A stretch of 64,000 nt of DNA from Acinetobacter bereziniae LMG 1003 = CIP 70.12 (GCF_000368925.1 NZ_KB849756.1:695429-759428); one strand, 5' to 3'. Positions 34,507 through 44,401 are shown, counted from the first letter of the stretch. A program made the numbers and translations. The notes: a model not told the origin generated them from the sequence alone.

Positions 34507-34647
34507 ATTGGATTTATGCTTGGGTGGCTCACAGTATTCTATAATTGCTTTAAGTGGCTTAATTTAGACAATAGCAAAGGTTGCTACTGTCTTAACAGTC
34601 ACTCGATTTGCTTTAAGCCGTTTTAAATGTCCGAAAAATTATCTTGT

Positions 34648-35562
34648 CTAATAATAGCTTGCTCTTTTCTTAGAAAATTTATCCAGTTGTTTAAGGAAAC
34701 CATCAAAATAATCTTTTTCTTTTTCTTCAATACGATAGCCTGCATATAAAGTCCGGCGTAAACCTTCAGGTGCGACGCAGTCGAGACGTCGAGACACCAC
34801 CCAGCCTTTTTGCTCATATTCATTTACCACCCAATCTGGCAAAGCAGCAATACCATGACCACTGGCAACCAACTGGATCAACATTTGGGTCAGATCTGTA
34901 GTACGAATATGTTTGGGCTGAATATTGGCAGGAATAAATAGTCTAGACATAATATCAAGACGATGCTTATCTACAGGATAGGTTACTAAAGTTTCTTCTG
35001 CTAATTCCTGAACCGTAATTTCCTTCATACGCACCAGAGGATGGGTCTGAGATAAAACCAAACGTGATTCATATTCAAAAATTGGGAAATATTCGATGCC
35101 TTTCAATGCGATTGGATCAGCAGTAATTAACAGGTCAAACTCACCTGTTTGCAATAATTCATGTGGATTTGCTTCAAAGCCAGAAGCAAAGTCTAAGTCT
35201 ACATCGGGATATTGTTGACGATATTGATTTAACAACGGCATTAACCAGTCAAAACAACTGTGACATTCAGAAGAAAAAACAATTCGTCCAGTTTGCCCGT
35301 GCACGATACGGGTAATATCAGATTGAGTAATTTGTACTTGAGGCAAAATATCATCTGCCAATTTCAACAACCTCTGTCCTACATTGGAAAAACTGACAGG
35401 TCGTGAACGACGGTTAACTACTTCTACACCAAACCATTGATCCAGCTCTCGGAGTTGATGCGACAATGCTGATGGGGTCAAACACAGATCTCCTGCGGCT
35501 GCCACTAATGAGCCATGCTCACGAAGAGCAGTCAGTGTTTTTAGATGTCGAAGTTCTAACAT
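34648..35562 (-). CDS. metR: LysR-family regulator, MetR-like
   Basis: This is a 304-residue LysR protein. The helix-turn-helix (residues 3-62) is MLELRHLKTLTALREHGSLVAAAGDLCLTPSALSHQLRELD in fragments, typical of MetR. The effector domain begins GRIVFSSECHSCFDWLMPLL, also MetR-like (homocysteine cofactor). It probably activates methionine or folate genes, such as the MTHFR-like gene nearby at 36564-37952. Between them lies divergent queH. MetR is the best call; another LysR is possible. Confidence 0.8.
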   Translation of the reverse strand: MLELRHLKTLTALREHGSLVAAAGDLCLTPSALSHQLRELDQWFGVEVVNRRSRPVSFSNVGQRLLKLADDILPQVQITQSDITRIVHGQTGRIVFSSECHSCFDWLMPLLNQYRQQYPDVDLDFASGFEANPHELLQTGEFDLLITADPIALKGIEYFPIFEYESRLVLSQTHPLVRMKEITVQELAEETLVTYPVDKHRLDIMSRLFIPANIQPKHIRTTDLTQMLIQLVASGHGIAALPDWVVNEYEQKGWVVSRRLDCVAPEGLRRTLYAGYRIEEKEKDYFDGFLKQLDKFSKKRASYY

Positions 35563-35894
35563 TCAGTCTTTACCAGATGAGTTTGTGACGCAAATCATTG
35601 CCTATAGAATAACTGATTCACTAAAGTTATGTTTAATTATTTTCACCTAATGCTCATTATAATTATTTTTTTTCACCTTAAAACAAAAAACAAATAATCT
35701 CTACGATATTCTATTTAGCTTTTAAAGTGCATCAACTTTAAAATAAAGCACTGATATAACGGTTAAAATGCTCAATAAAAAGGATTAAATATAAAATCAT
35801 TCAGCTTAACATGAAAACATTTCACCTAATCGCAATCCCATATCGCATAAAAACTTTTACAATACTCAATCCATCACTTTTTATATTGTTCAAC

Positions 35895-36557
35895 ATGACG
35901 CTGGAACGAAAAAAACTCGAATTACCTCAAGGTCACAATAAATTGTTGCTTCATTCGTGTTGTGCGCCGTGTTCAGGTGAGGTGATGGAAACCTTAATTG
36001 AATCAGAAATTGATTTTTCGATCTTTTTTTATAATCCCAATATTCATCCAGTAAAAGAATATCTGATACGAAAAGAAGAAAATATTCGTTTTGCCGAGAA
36101 GCACAATATTGAATTTATCGACTGCGATTACGATACCGACAATTGGTTTGCCCGTGCCAAAGGCATGGAAAACGAACCTGAAAAAGGTATTCGCTGTACC
36201 ATGTGTTTTGATATGCGTTTCGAACGAACAGCCCTATATGCCTATGAACATGGTTTTCGCTTAATCAGTAGTTCCTTGGGTATATCTCGTTGGAAAGACA
36301 TGCAACAGATCAATGGCTGTGGAATCCGAGCAGCAGCACATTATCCTGAAATTGAATATTGGGATTATAACTGGCGCAAAAATGGTGGTGCGCATCGTAT
36401 GATTGAAATCAGTAACCGCGAAGAATTTTACCAGCAGGAATACTGTGGCTGTGTGTATTCATTACGTGATACCAATCGCTGGCGTATGAAAAATGGCCGT
36501 GATCGAATTAAATTAGGTGAAAAGTTTTATAGTAATGCTATGGATGAAGAGCACTAA
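35895..36557 (+). CDS. queH: Epoxyqueuosine reductase QueH
   Basis: QueH (220 residues) reduces epoxyqueuosine to queuosine in tRNA wobble bases. The Fe-S and catalytic cysteines are clear: LLHSCCAPCSG, the CTMCFDMR pair and EYCGCVYSLRDTN, with the YNPNIHP loop. Start 35895 (MTLERKKLELP) is chosen by similarity with other QueH; an upstream in-frame ATG at 35811 adds an unlikely 28 residues. It is a single gene between metR and the MTHFR-like gene. Confidence 0.93.
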   Translation: MTLERKKLELPQGHNKLLLHSCCAPCSGEVMETLIESEIDFSIFFYNPNIHPVKEYLIRKEENIRFAEKHNIEFIDCDYDTDNWFARAKGMENEPEKGIRCTMCFDMRFERTALYAYEHGFRLISSSLGISRWKDMQQINGCGIRAAAHYPEIEYWDYNWRKNGGAHRMIEISNREEFYQQEYCGCVYSLRDTNRWRMKNGRDRIKLGEKFYSNAMDEEH

Positions 36558-36563
36558 ATTTAG

Positions 36564-37952
36564 CTACTCTGCCTTATACCAATTTTTCCAAGAGCTGGTT
36601 CCTCGTACCTCAATCGGAACGGTTGGAATCAGTTGTTCTTTTAACAGTTGAATTTGATCTACATCATGCGCTAAACGCGATTTGACCGAATGAATGCATT
36701 CCCTATCGCCAAACTCACAGCGATCTAAATCGGTACCACCACAAGGGCCATTGGCTAACCCTTTGGGGCAAGTTTCTGGGCAAATATATAAAGTTTCAGC
36801 CAAACGACATTGACCACAACTTTCACAGCCCAGCAAATAATGCTTACTTAAATATTCAGTCTGTAAGAGTACTTTGGCGGCAGTTTTTCTATTCCAGAAG
36901 CTGGCATTAAAAATAAAAGTACCCACCCCTTTCATAAAGCTAGACTGAAACATAGCACGATGAATCAGGTCTAAAAACTGATATTTCACCTTGTTGTTCA
37001 ATGCTGACTTTATCCGTTTAGCCGCCACTTTTGGTCGAAGTTGTTCACCCTCTGCCAACTGCCACAATTGATTCCAGAGTATCTCGCATTGAGACAAATT
37101 CAGGTCGCGATATTGTTCAATATACTGTTCTAACAGCATTTGCTCATCAGCTTTATGACATGCTGAAAGGTGTACACCGGCATAACCCAAATGTTGGCAA
37201 ATCAAAATTTGTAAAGCACAGCGCTTATACACATTTTCTGGGCATTGATTGACTTGATCCTGTGCTAAAACCTCTAGCATATGCGGGGTAATCACGATAC
37301 CGGCAACTTTATGCTTCACCATAAATTGTGCTCGCGCTAAAGTCAGTGGCATGACACAAGCGAGCGTTTTTTGGATATATTTTTCTTGGGCTAAAAAAGT
37401 TTGCAGTTGTTTTAAAGCAGACAAATCAAAACCCAATTGAGTAATGATGTAATCTGCACCTGCATTTAATTTCTTATGTAGTTTTAAATACTGTGCTTGT
37501 TGTTCAGCTGGCGTATATTTAAAGGGATTAAAAGCCACACCAATATGGAAACCGCCATATTGATGAGCAGCCATAACCGCATTGACCGATTCTAAATAGC
37601 GGGTTCTGGCATGTTGCCCCTGTCCATCATGGTGTTTTTTAAGCTTATCACCTGTCAGTAACAAGATATCTCGTAATCCGACTGAATCTGCTTGCTTTAA
37701 AAATAATTTAAAATCATCAATGTCTCGCCCCTTACCTGCATAATGTAAAACCTTCTCGATATGATCTGGATATGCTTGTGCAGCGATCAAAGGGGCAATA
37801 TCCTCATCAGTACGCACACGATCAGACAAAGTCATACAGGCTGGAAAACCTGCCAAACTTTCCCTGACAGGCAGTACCTGTTTTTTTGTAGGGAGATACT
37901 CTACTAAGCAACAAAATTGATTTTGCGCAAAATACTGGGAAAGCTTAGACAT
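36564..37952 (-). CDS. Methylenetetrahydrofolate reductase-like protein with Cys-rich C-terminal domain
   Basis: The product has 462 residues. The N-terminal TIM-barrel MTHFR domain (about 1-290) contains DILLLTGDK, GVAFNPFKYTP and GADYIITQLGFD. The C-terminal MTHFR_C (pfam12225-like) domain (about 330-462) has many Cys: LGCESCGQCRLAETLYICPETCPKGLANGPCGGTDLDRCEFGDRECI. These probably bind iron-sulfur or zinc. Such proteins reduce methylene-THF or transfer methyl groups with partner proteins; the physiological acceptor is unknown. It lies near a MetR-like gene, which suggests methionine or C1 control. Confidence 0.85.
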   Translation of the reverse strand: MSKLSQYFAQNQFCCLVEYLPTKKQVLPVRESLAGFPACMTLSDRVRTDEDIAPLIAAQAYPDHIEKVLHYAGKGRDIDDFKLFLKQADSVGLRDILLLTGDKLKKHHDGQGQHARTRYLESVNAVMAAHQYGGFHIGVAFNPFKYTPAEQQAQYLKLHKKLNAGADYIITQLGFDLSALKQLQTFLAQEKYIQKTLACVMPLTLARAQFMVKHKVAGIVITPHMLEVLAQDQVNQCPENVYKRCALQILICQHLGYAGVHLSACHKADEQMLLEQYIEQYRDLNLSQCEILWNQLWQLAEGEQLRPKVAAKRIKSALNNKVKYQFLDLIHRAMFQSSFMKGVGTFIFNASFWNRKTAAKVLLQTEYLSKHYLLGCESCGQCRLAETLYICPETCPKGLANGPCGGTDLDRCEFGDRECIHSVKSRLAHDVDQIQLLKEQLIPTVPIEVRGTSSWKNWYKAE

Positions 37953-38127
37953 AAAATACAAATGTAAAAAGACAAACAACAAAAAATTAAGTCAGAATTA
38001 TAGAATGTTTTGCATCAAATTACTGTGCTTAGACACAATTTTATCTGGCATGCAGCCTTTCGAATGACCTGTTTATAAATTGAAAGGGACCATACTAAAA
38101 ATTTCGGATCAGACTCTTTATAAAGTT

Positions 38128-39123
38128 TTAGTTTTTTATACGTTCTGCTAAGACTTGTTTAAGTACATTAGTTCCGTTGATTGCAGAGGGAAAACCTGAA
38201 TAAACTGACATCAAAAGCATAATTTCCTTGATTTCCGTTTCACTTAATCCAATATTCAACCCTGCATGGATATGGAATTTGAGTTGGGGTTGTGCTGTTC
38301 CTAATGCAGTTAATGCCGCAATCGTCGCAATTTGTCGGTATTGCTTGCTTAAATTATCTCTTGCGTAAATATCGGCATATCCATACTCAAGGATAAACTT
38401 GAGCAATTCGGGAGAGAATTCAGCATATGCTGTTTTTAGCCGATCTACTTGCTGACTGTCCAACTGTGATAATTCATCTTCACCTAATTTTAATCGATCA
38501 ACATGATTAATTTTACTCGCTGTTTTACCTATTTCATCATGGATGCCCTGCTTTTTTCTTTCTACTAAAACATCTTTGAGTATATTCATTGCATTGATGC
38601 TACTTGGAAAACCTGAATATCCAGACAATTGTAAAATGACTTCCTTAAGTTCATTGATGCTAGTTCCTGTATTTAATGCCCCGTTGATGTGAACTTTTAA
38701 TTGTGGTTGCGCATTACCCATTGCCGTCAACGCAGCAACAACCGCGATTTCTTTAGACTTTAGGTCAAGCCCAGTTCTTGAATAAACATCACCAAATGCG
38801 TATTCAATAATGTATGTGCCTAGATCAGGCGAGACATCTTTTAGACTTTGAATGACTTTTTCACCTGCTTCGCCATCAATTTCTTTGAGTTTTTCCCAAC
38901 CTCTTTCATATCGACTTAATTGCATTTCGCTTTTAACAGGGCGGCTAAAATCAGGCAGTGTACTCTTCTGCATAATCTTTTCTCCTTTGATTTGATGATT
39001 GAATGGGTGCATCGATAGACGACCATCGGTGTTTATATTGATTTCATTTATCGCTTGCACAGATGGAGCCAATGCTATTCCGATAAAATAAACGGTCAAA
39101 ATGACTGCATGTTTAAAGCACAT
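38128..39123 (-). CDS. Carboxymuconolactone decarboxylase family protein with two CMD domains
   Basis: The product is 331 residues with two similar CMD (AhpD-like) repeats: GLDLKSKEIAVVAALTAMGNAQPQLKVHI...GFPSSINA and NLSKQYRQIATIAALTALGTAQPQLKFHI...GFPSAING. No CxxC redox motif is present, so it is not a classical AhpD peroxidase. The first 24 residues form a good signal peptide (SVQA|INE). An internal ATG at 38973 has a stronger GGAG site and would give a cytoplasmic 281-residue form. Function and location are undecided. Confidence 0.8.
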   Translation of the reverse strand: MCFKHAVILTVYFIGIALAPSVQAINEININTDGRLSMHPFNHQIKGEKIMQKSTLPDFSRPVKSEMQLSRYERGWEKLKEIDGEAGEKVIQSLKDVSPDLGTYIIEYAFGDVYSRTGLDLKSKEIAVVAALTAMGNAQPQLKVHINGALNTGTSINELKEVILQLSGYSGFPSSINAMNILKDVLVERKKQGIHDEIGKTASKINHVDRLKLGEDELSQLDSQQVDRLKTAYAEFSPELLKFILEYGYADIYARDNLSKQYRQIATIAALTALGTAQPQLKFHIHAGLNIGLSETEIKEIMLLMSVYSGFPSAINGTNVLKQVLAERIKN

Positions 39124-39457
39124 CTTTTTCTCTTTGCTGTGTTTATAAAGCTGTGTTTATTAATTTGCTATGTAAATCAATAAGAATATTTTTCTGACCA
39201 ATAAAGTCAGATGGATATAAAGTTAAATAGTCATGCTGAATTCTCAATGCTAATTTTTTATATGGCGACTTTTATAAGCTTGCATCAAGATGTCTTATCA
39301 ATGGATTAAATTAACACAGAAATATAAATATTATTAAAATATAAGTGTAGAGATTCTTATTATTGTAACATTTTATACCACTCCTCAGGTCTCAAAGTGG
39401 AACAAATCAATAGCCTATTAAACACAGCAGCACTTTTTTGGCAAAGCTAAATTGTTT

Positions 39458-40099
39458 TTAAATTTTCAAGATTTTTCCCTGATCCATATAAAGCACTTGC
39501 GCATTTAAATAAGCCAACTCATCGGCGTGATGTGTCACATAAATCATCGGTAATTGAGTCTGGGTTTTTACCCGATCAAGGAAAGGTAAAATTTGCTGTT
39601 TTAAGCGTTGATCCAAACCTGTTAAAGGTTCATCTAGCAATAATAAATCTGGAGAAGACAACAGCGCTCGTCCAATTGAAACACGCTGCGCCTCTCCACC
39701 AGAAAGTTGATGTGCATGGCGCTTAAGTAAGTTCCTTAGTTCCAATAAATCCACAATCTGCTCAAAAGCAAATTTTTTGTCGAGATCAGTGCGTAAATGT
39801 TCGGCATATTTTAAATTCTGTTGAACATTCATATGTGGAAATAACCATGCCTTTTGAAAAACCAAAGCAATACGACGCTGATGCATCGGGACACGAATTT
39901 TTTTCTGATCATCAAATAATACTTGTTTGTTCAGTAATATTGAGCCTTGGCTCGGTTGTAATAACCCAGTGATATTTTTAAGTAAGGTTGATTTACCACA
40001 TCCTGAAGGTCCCATGATCCCGAGTAATTGTTGTTGCATGTGCAACTGTACCTGTAGATTCAAGTCAGCATATTGAAACTGAAAATCACATTGCAGCAT
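39458..40099 (-). CDS. modC: Molybdate ABC transporter ATPase ModC
   Basis: This is a short (213-residue) ModC. Walker A is GPSGCGKST, the signature LSGGEAQR, Walker B LLLLDEPLTGLD and the switch VTHHADE. It lacks the C-terminal molybdate-sensing MOP/TOBE domain, so it has only the nucleotide-binding part. It overlaps modB by 14 bases. It delivers molybdate for the cofactor of the nitrate reductase encoded upstream. Confidence 0.92.
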   Translation of the reverse strand: MLQCDFQFQYADLNLQVQLHMQQQLLGIMGPSGCGKSTLLKNITGLLQPSQGSILLNKQVLFDDQKKIRVPMHQRRIALVFQKAWLFPHMNVQQNLKYAEHLRTDLDKKFAFEQIVDLLELRNLLKRHAHQLSGGEAQRVSIGRALLSSPDLLLLDEPLTGLDQRLKQQILPFLDRVKTQTQLPMIYVTHHADELAYLNAQVLYMDQGKILKI

Positions 40100-40784
40100 C
40101 TTTGCCTCCTAGTTTTCGCTGATACTTCTGCAAAATATAATAATTTGCAATCAATGCTGAGAAAGCGATTAACAATGACAGCACCACCAAACGCATGGCA
40201 GCCTGCTCGCCGTCAGGTTGTTGAATCAAGGAATAAATGGCGATTGGGATAGTGCGGGTTTCATCTGGAATATTCCCGACAAAAGTAATGGTTGCACCAA
40301 ATTCCCCCAAACTACGGCTAAAACATAAAATACTCCCGATTAAAATACCGGGCAACGCCAAAACCAAACTAATACTTCTAAACACCTTGAATGGACTGGC
40401 ACCTAGAGAGCCTGCCACCTGTTCTAATTGCTGATTGATCATTTGAAAAGACAATCGAATCGGCTGTACCATAAGTGGGAAAGCCACCACCATCGATGCT
40501 AAAACTGCACCTTTCCAATTAAAAGCCATTTGAATACCGAGTTGATTCAAATATTGACCAATCCAACCCTGTGCACCAAATAAGATTAAAAGTAAATAAC
40601 CTAAAACAACTGGCGGTAAGACCATTGGCATCTGTAGTAATGCTTCAACAACAAACTTCAACTTAAAGTCATAACGCGCCAGTATCCAAGCCAGCATCAC
40701 AGCAAAAGGCAGGCAGAATAAAGTTGCACAAGTCGCAACTTTTGCAGATAAATACAGCGCACTCCACTCTTCAGGGCTTAACAT
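40086..40784 (-). CDS. modB: Molybdate ABC transporter permease ModB
   Basis: The product is a 232-residue inner-membrane permease with five hydrophobic helices and the EAA motif QVAGSLGASPFKVFRSISLVLALPG. Its SRSLGEFGATITFVGN and PMVLPPVVLGY segments are ModB/CysT-like. It overlaps modC by 14 bases and follows modA by 12 bases, so the order modABC is on one transcript. Confidence 0.94.
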   Translation of the reverse strand: MLSPEEWSALYLSAKVATCATLFCLPFAVMLAWILARYDFKLKFVVEALLQMPMVLPPVVLGYLLLILFGAQGWIGQYLNQLGIQMAFNWKGAVLASMVVAFPLMVQPIRLSFQMINQQLEQVAGSLGASPFKVFRSISLVLALPGILIGSILCFSRSLGEFGATITFVGNIPDETRTIPIAIYSLIQQPDGEQAAMRLVVLSLLIAFSALIANYYILQKYQRKLGGKDAAM

Positions 40785-40795
40785 AGACGATGGCC

Positions 40796-41551
40796 TTAAA
40801 GGGTAAATCCATATTGAAGCAGTATTTTTTTAGCTTGCGGATTTTCCTTTAAGTATTGATTAAATTTGACTGCAGATGGATTATTTTGCCCCTGTTTAGT
40901 CAAAGCAATCGGATAGACGATGGGTTGATGGCTAATGCGTGGAAAAACACCTGAAATTTTGACTTTTTTACTGATCAACGCATCTGTTTTATAGACGATT
41001 CCCACCTGACACTCGCCACGTTCAACAAATGCTAAGGCTGAGCGAACATCGTCAGTGCCAACAATTCGACCATTCAAACTATCGAGCCAATTCAATTTAA
41101 TTAAGCTTTGTTTGGCATATTTACCTGCGGGTACAGATTCCATTTGTCCTGTACACAAGCGACCCTGAAAGGATTGCGCAAAATTGAACTGTGGTACAGC
41201 TTTAAACTGTTGCTTACTTTGAACTGGGCTGATTAAAACCAGCTGATTAAACAGAAAAGGCTTCACTTGGTTGTGTTGAATTTTTTGTTTTTGTACCAAG
41301 TAATTCATCCAATCCTGATCGGCAGAAAAGAAAATGTCGCTGGGTGCACCTGCTTCAATCTGTTTTGCCAGTGCTGATGATGCACCAAACACAGGCACAA
41401 TTTTAATCTCTGGATTTTGCTTTTCATATACTTTGGCAATATCTGTAATAGCATTGGTCAAACTTGCTGCCGAATAAATCTTAACGGTTTCAGCATGTGA
41501 TAGCGTCGAAAACAGCGTGAAAGCAAGCACAAAATTGATCGGTCTACGCAT
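40796..41551 (-). CDS. modA: Molybdate-binding periplasmic protein ModA
   Basis: The product has 251 residues with a signal peptide ending SHAE. It shows the ModA motifs IYSAASLTNAITDIAKVYEKQN, FGASSALAKQIEAGAPSDIFFSAD and VGIVYKTDAL. It captures molybdate in the periplasm for ModBC. It follows moeA by 12 bases in a long molybdenum operon. Confidence 0.94.
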   Translation of the reverse strand: MRRPINFVLAFTLFSTLSHAETVKIYSAASLTNAITDIAKVYEKQNPEIKIVPVFGASSALAKQIEAGAPSDIFFSADQDWMNYLVQKQKIQHNQVKPFLFNQLVLISPVQSKQQFKAVPQFNFAQSFQGRLCTGQMESVPAGKYAKQSLIKLNWLDSLNGRIVGTDDVRSALAFVERGECQVGIVYKTDALISKKVKISGVFPRISHQPIVYPIALTKQGQNNPSAVKFNQYLKENPQAKKILLQYGFTL

Positions 41552-41562
41552 TTTTTATTCCC

Positions 41563-42813
41563 TCAATTTTGAATGAATAACACAGGTAAAATCTGTCCTT
41601 TCTGTATGTCTTGCTCTGCGGGAACCCGTACAATACAGTTGGCATGGATGAGATTACTGAGCATATGAGATTGTTGTTTTGCTAAACTTTTTAAACTTAA
41701 GTGACCTTGTTCAAAGACAGCACTCATTCTTAAAAATCGTTCACGTGCATCAGATTTAAGTGCGTGACTGATGATGCCATTTTGCCACTGTGGGGGAGAT
41801 TGATGCCCTTGCAAAGCGCCAAGTAAAGTTGAGACGTAGACTTGCATACCGATATAGACCGCAGCTGGATTTCCCGGTAATGCCAATAAATAACAATGAC
41901 GTTGATCTTTGCGCTGATATTTCGCAAACAACATCGGTTTGCCAGGTTTTTGTTTGACTTTCCAAAAAATTTGCTCAAAACCTAACTTAAGTGCAACAGG
42001 TCGAACAAAATCATAGTCCCCAACAGAGATACCACCAGTACTAATAATCAAATCATATTGATTTTTGAGTTCGTCAAATAAATTGAGGACTTGTTGTTGT
42101 TGATCATCAACATGGATCACATCTATGCTTTGATTGTGTGTTTGGAACCATGCTTGAATCAAAGGTCCATTTGCATCAAAAATTTTACCTGAGTTTAAGC
42201 ACTCGACAGTCTCAGCAACTTCATCCCCTGTAATTACTACAGCAATTTTAGGGTATTTAAAAACCTTTAATTGCTTTATTCCTGCCATACTCAACGCAGC
42301 AATCACTCCCGTATTTAGCTTCTGACCAGCAGGCGCAAGTCGCTGACCTTGCGTCACCTCTTCACCCTTCTCACGAATATTTGCATATTGTTTTAATTTT
42401 TCATCAATTCTAATCACTTGCGTGCTAAGCACTTCCACAATTTCCTGACGGGCAACTGTAGTAGTTCCTATCGGTATTTGACTTCCTGTGAATATTCGTA
42501 AGGCCTGTCCTTGTAACAGTTTCACATCGACTGTTTGCCCTGCACGCACCTCACCCACAACATCAAACTGTGTGCCCGCTTCTACCGGTTCTTGACTAGA
42601 TAATGCATATCCATCAACAGCACTTTGCGAAAACAAAGGTAAGTCAATCTTTGAAAAAATATCATCTGCAAGATATCGATTAAGCGCTTGGCTCAGTGGT
42701 AAAACTTCTGTATCTAAACAATGGCTATGTGTCAAAATAAGCGCTAAAGCATGATCAATAGAAATTAAGCCCTTCTCTACACCACAACCCTGAATAACAA
42801 CCTGTTGATTCAT
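41563..42813 (-). CDS. moeA: Molybdopterin molybdenumtransferase MoeA
   Basis: MoeA (416 residues) inserts molybdate into adenylated molybdopterin. Signatures are FSQSAVDGYALSS, IFTGSQIPIGTTTVA, the ISTGGISVGDYDFV MPT-binding loop and LPGNPAAVYI. The start overlaps the moaCB stop by four bases. It is complete and of normal length. Confidence 0.96.
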   Translation of the reverse strand: MNQQVVIQGCGVEKGLISIDHALALILTHSHCLDTEVLPLSQALNRYLADDIFSKIDLPLFSQSAVDGYALSSQEPVEAGTQFDVVGEVRAGQTVDVKLLQGQALRIFTGSQIPIGTTTVARQEIVEVLSTQVIRIDEKLKQYANIREKGEEVTQGQRLAPAGQKLNTGVIAALSMAGIKQLKVFKYPKIAVVITGDEVAETVECLNSGKIFDANGPLIQAWFQTHNQSIDVIHVDDQQQQVLNLFDELKNQYDLIISTGGISVGDYDFVRPVALKLGFEQIFWKVKQKPGKPMLFAKYQRKDQRHCYLLALPGNPAAVYIGMQVYVSTLLGALQGHQSPPQWQNGIISHALKSDARERFLRMSAVFEQGHLSLKSLAKQQSHMLSNLIHANCIVRVPAEQDIQKGQILPVLFIQN

Positions 42814-43733
42814 TGATAGCCTCCTGCATGTGGGATGTTTTTTTGCACATCAAAGAGATGAACCAAAGCAGGTAAAATCGCAATCAATGATTCTTGCGCA
42901 CCTTGTCTACTTCCCGGCAAGGTGATGACCAAGCTTTTTTCAATATAACCAGCAACCCCACGGCTCAAGGCAGCATAAGGTGTACGGCGCTGACCAAAGC
43001 TGCGTGAAGCTTCCATCAAACCGGGAATTTCACGCTCAAGTAAGGGTTGAATGGTTTCAACAGTAAGATCTTTTGGTCCTAATCCAGTTCCACCCACTGT
43101 TAAAATCAGTGGATATTGATTTTTTTGTTGTTCAATTAAAGCCAATAATTGTTCAGGTGAATCAGGAATCACTTGATAGTCAATTCCCACAAAATTGGCT
43201 TGTTCGAGGATCTCCAATACATTTTGCCCAGCAGTATCTGGTTTTTTGCCTGAAGCAACAGTATCAGATAAAACAATAATTGAAGCAATCAAAGGTTCTT
43301 TCAATACACGCGTAAAGTGCGATTTCCCACCTTTTTTCTTCTGTAATTTGCATTGATCTAGACATAAGTCCTCGGGTTCACAATGCGGTTTCAACATATC
43401 GTACAAGGTTAAACCTGCCAAACTCACTGCTGTTAATGCTTCCATCTCTACGCCAGTTGGACCTATTGTTTCAACTGTAGCCATGATCACCACATGGGTT
43501 TCATTTAACTCGTATTCCACATCTGCACGATAGATTGGCAAAGGATGGCACAGTGGAATTAACTCATCGGTACGTTTGGCTGCCAAAATTCCTGCAATTC
43601 GGGCAGTTTTTAATGCATCACCTTTTTCAGTATTGCCATTTCTTAACAGTTCGATGCAATGCGAAGGTGCATGTAATATCCCTGTTGCAACCGCTGTACG
43701 ATAGCTTTCTGCTTTCATGCCCACATTTTTCAT
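42810..43733 (-). CDS. moaCB: Fused MoaC-MoaB molybdenum cofactor protein
   Basis: The first half (about 1-145) is MoaC (cyclic pyranopterin monophosphate synthase: DELIPLCHPLPIYRADVEY, GPTGVEMEALTAVSLAGLTLYDMLK, with the Lys-rich KKKGGKS). The second (about 150-307) is MoaB/MogA (IIVLSDTVASGKKPDTAG, LTVGGTGLGPKDLTVE, LPGSRQGAQESL), the molybdopterin adenylyltransferase. Fusion of the two is known in Acinetobacter and relatives. GGAA is placed before the ATG. Its products flow directly to MoeA. Confidence 0.94.
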   Translation of the reverse strand: MKNVGMKAESYRTAVATGILHAPSHCIELLRNGNTEKGDALKTARIAGILAAKRTDELIPLCHPLPIYRADVEYELNETHVVIMATVETIGPTGVEMEALTAVSLAGLTLYDMLKPHCEPEDLCLDQCKLQKKKGGKSHFTRVLKEPLIASIIVLSDTVASGKKPDTAGQNVLEILEQANFVGIDYQVIPDSPEQLLALIEQQKNQYPLILTVGGTGLGPKDLTVETIQPLLEREIPGLMEASRSFGQRRTPYAALSRGVAGYIEKSLVITLPGSRQGAQESLIAILPALVHLFDVQKNIPHAGGYQ

Positions 43734-43791
43734 TACATCTTCCTTCTATTGCGATATTTTCCAAGGCAAATCGTGTTGTGCTGAATATGTT

Positions 43792-44400
43792 TTACATATG
43801 CCATTGATAAATAGTCTGTTCACAAGTCTTGTTCAGTACAACGTTTTGCTCACGATCTGACTGCAATGATTTATGTGCTGAATGTTGGTGTTCACAATGC
43901 TGTTGCATGTGAGATTCATTATGTGAAACTTGACTTGATCCTACATAGTCCTTACGGATACAACAGCCTGCAACATATTGGCTACTTCCATCTTGATAAA
44001 ACTCTTCTTTCCACACAGGAACTTCATGTTTTACTCGCTCTACAGCTTCTTCACACGCAGCAAAAGCTTCACGACGATGTGCTGCATAAGCCACTGCAAT
44101 AATGGCTTTTTCACCAATATCCAAAGTCCCAATCCGATGGATCACTCGAACATAAGGCACAGCAAACTGCTGTTGGATTTCTTGTTCAATTTGACGAATC
44201 ATTTTTTCAGAAACAGGCGCATAGGAAGTATATTTTAATGACTTAACCGCTTTACCTTCATGATGATTCCGCACAGTTCCAATAAAAAAACCAATTCCAC
44301 CACATTCAGGAAAGTTTTGAATCGGGTCAAAACTTTCTAAGCGCAGTGCTGAATGCTGAATACGGTTAAATTGTTTGAGACTATGTTTAAAAGTATGCAT
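43792..44400 (-). CDS. moaE: Molybdopterin synthase large subunit MoaE with His/Cys-rich tail
   Basis: MoaE with MoaD converts cPMP into molybdopterin. The core (about 25-140) shows GGIGFFIGTVRNHHEGKAVKSLKYTSY, HRIGTLDIGEKAIIAVAYAAHRREAF and the catalytic-Lys region VPVWKEEFYQDG. The 202-residue length exceeds the usual 140-150. The extra C-terminus is rich in His and Cys (VSHNESHMQQHCEHQHSAH), suggesting metal binding or storage. It lies one base after moaD. Confidence 0.93.
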   Translation of the reverse strand: MHTFKHSLKQFNRIQHSALRLESFDPIQNFPECGGIGFFIGTVRNHHEGKAVKSLKYTSYAPVSEKMIRQIEQEIQQQFAVPYVRVIHRIGTLDIGEKAIIAVAYAAHRREAFAACEEAVERVKHEVPVWKEEFYQDGSSQYVAGCCIRKDYVGSSQVSHNESHMQQHCEHQHSAHKSLQSDREQNVVLNKTCEQTIYQWHM

Positions 44401-44401
44401 A

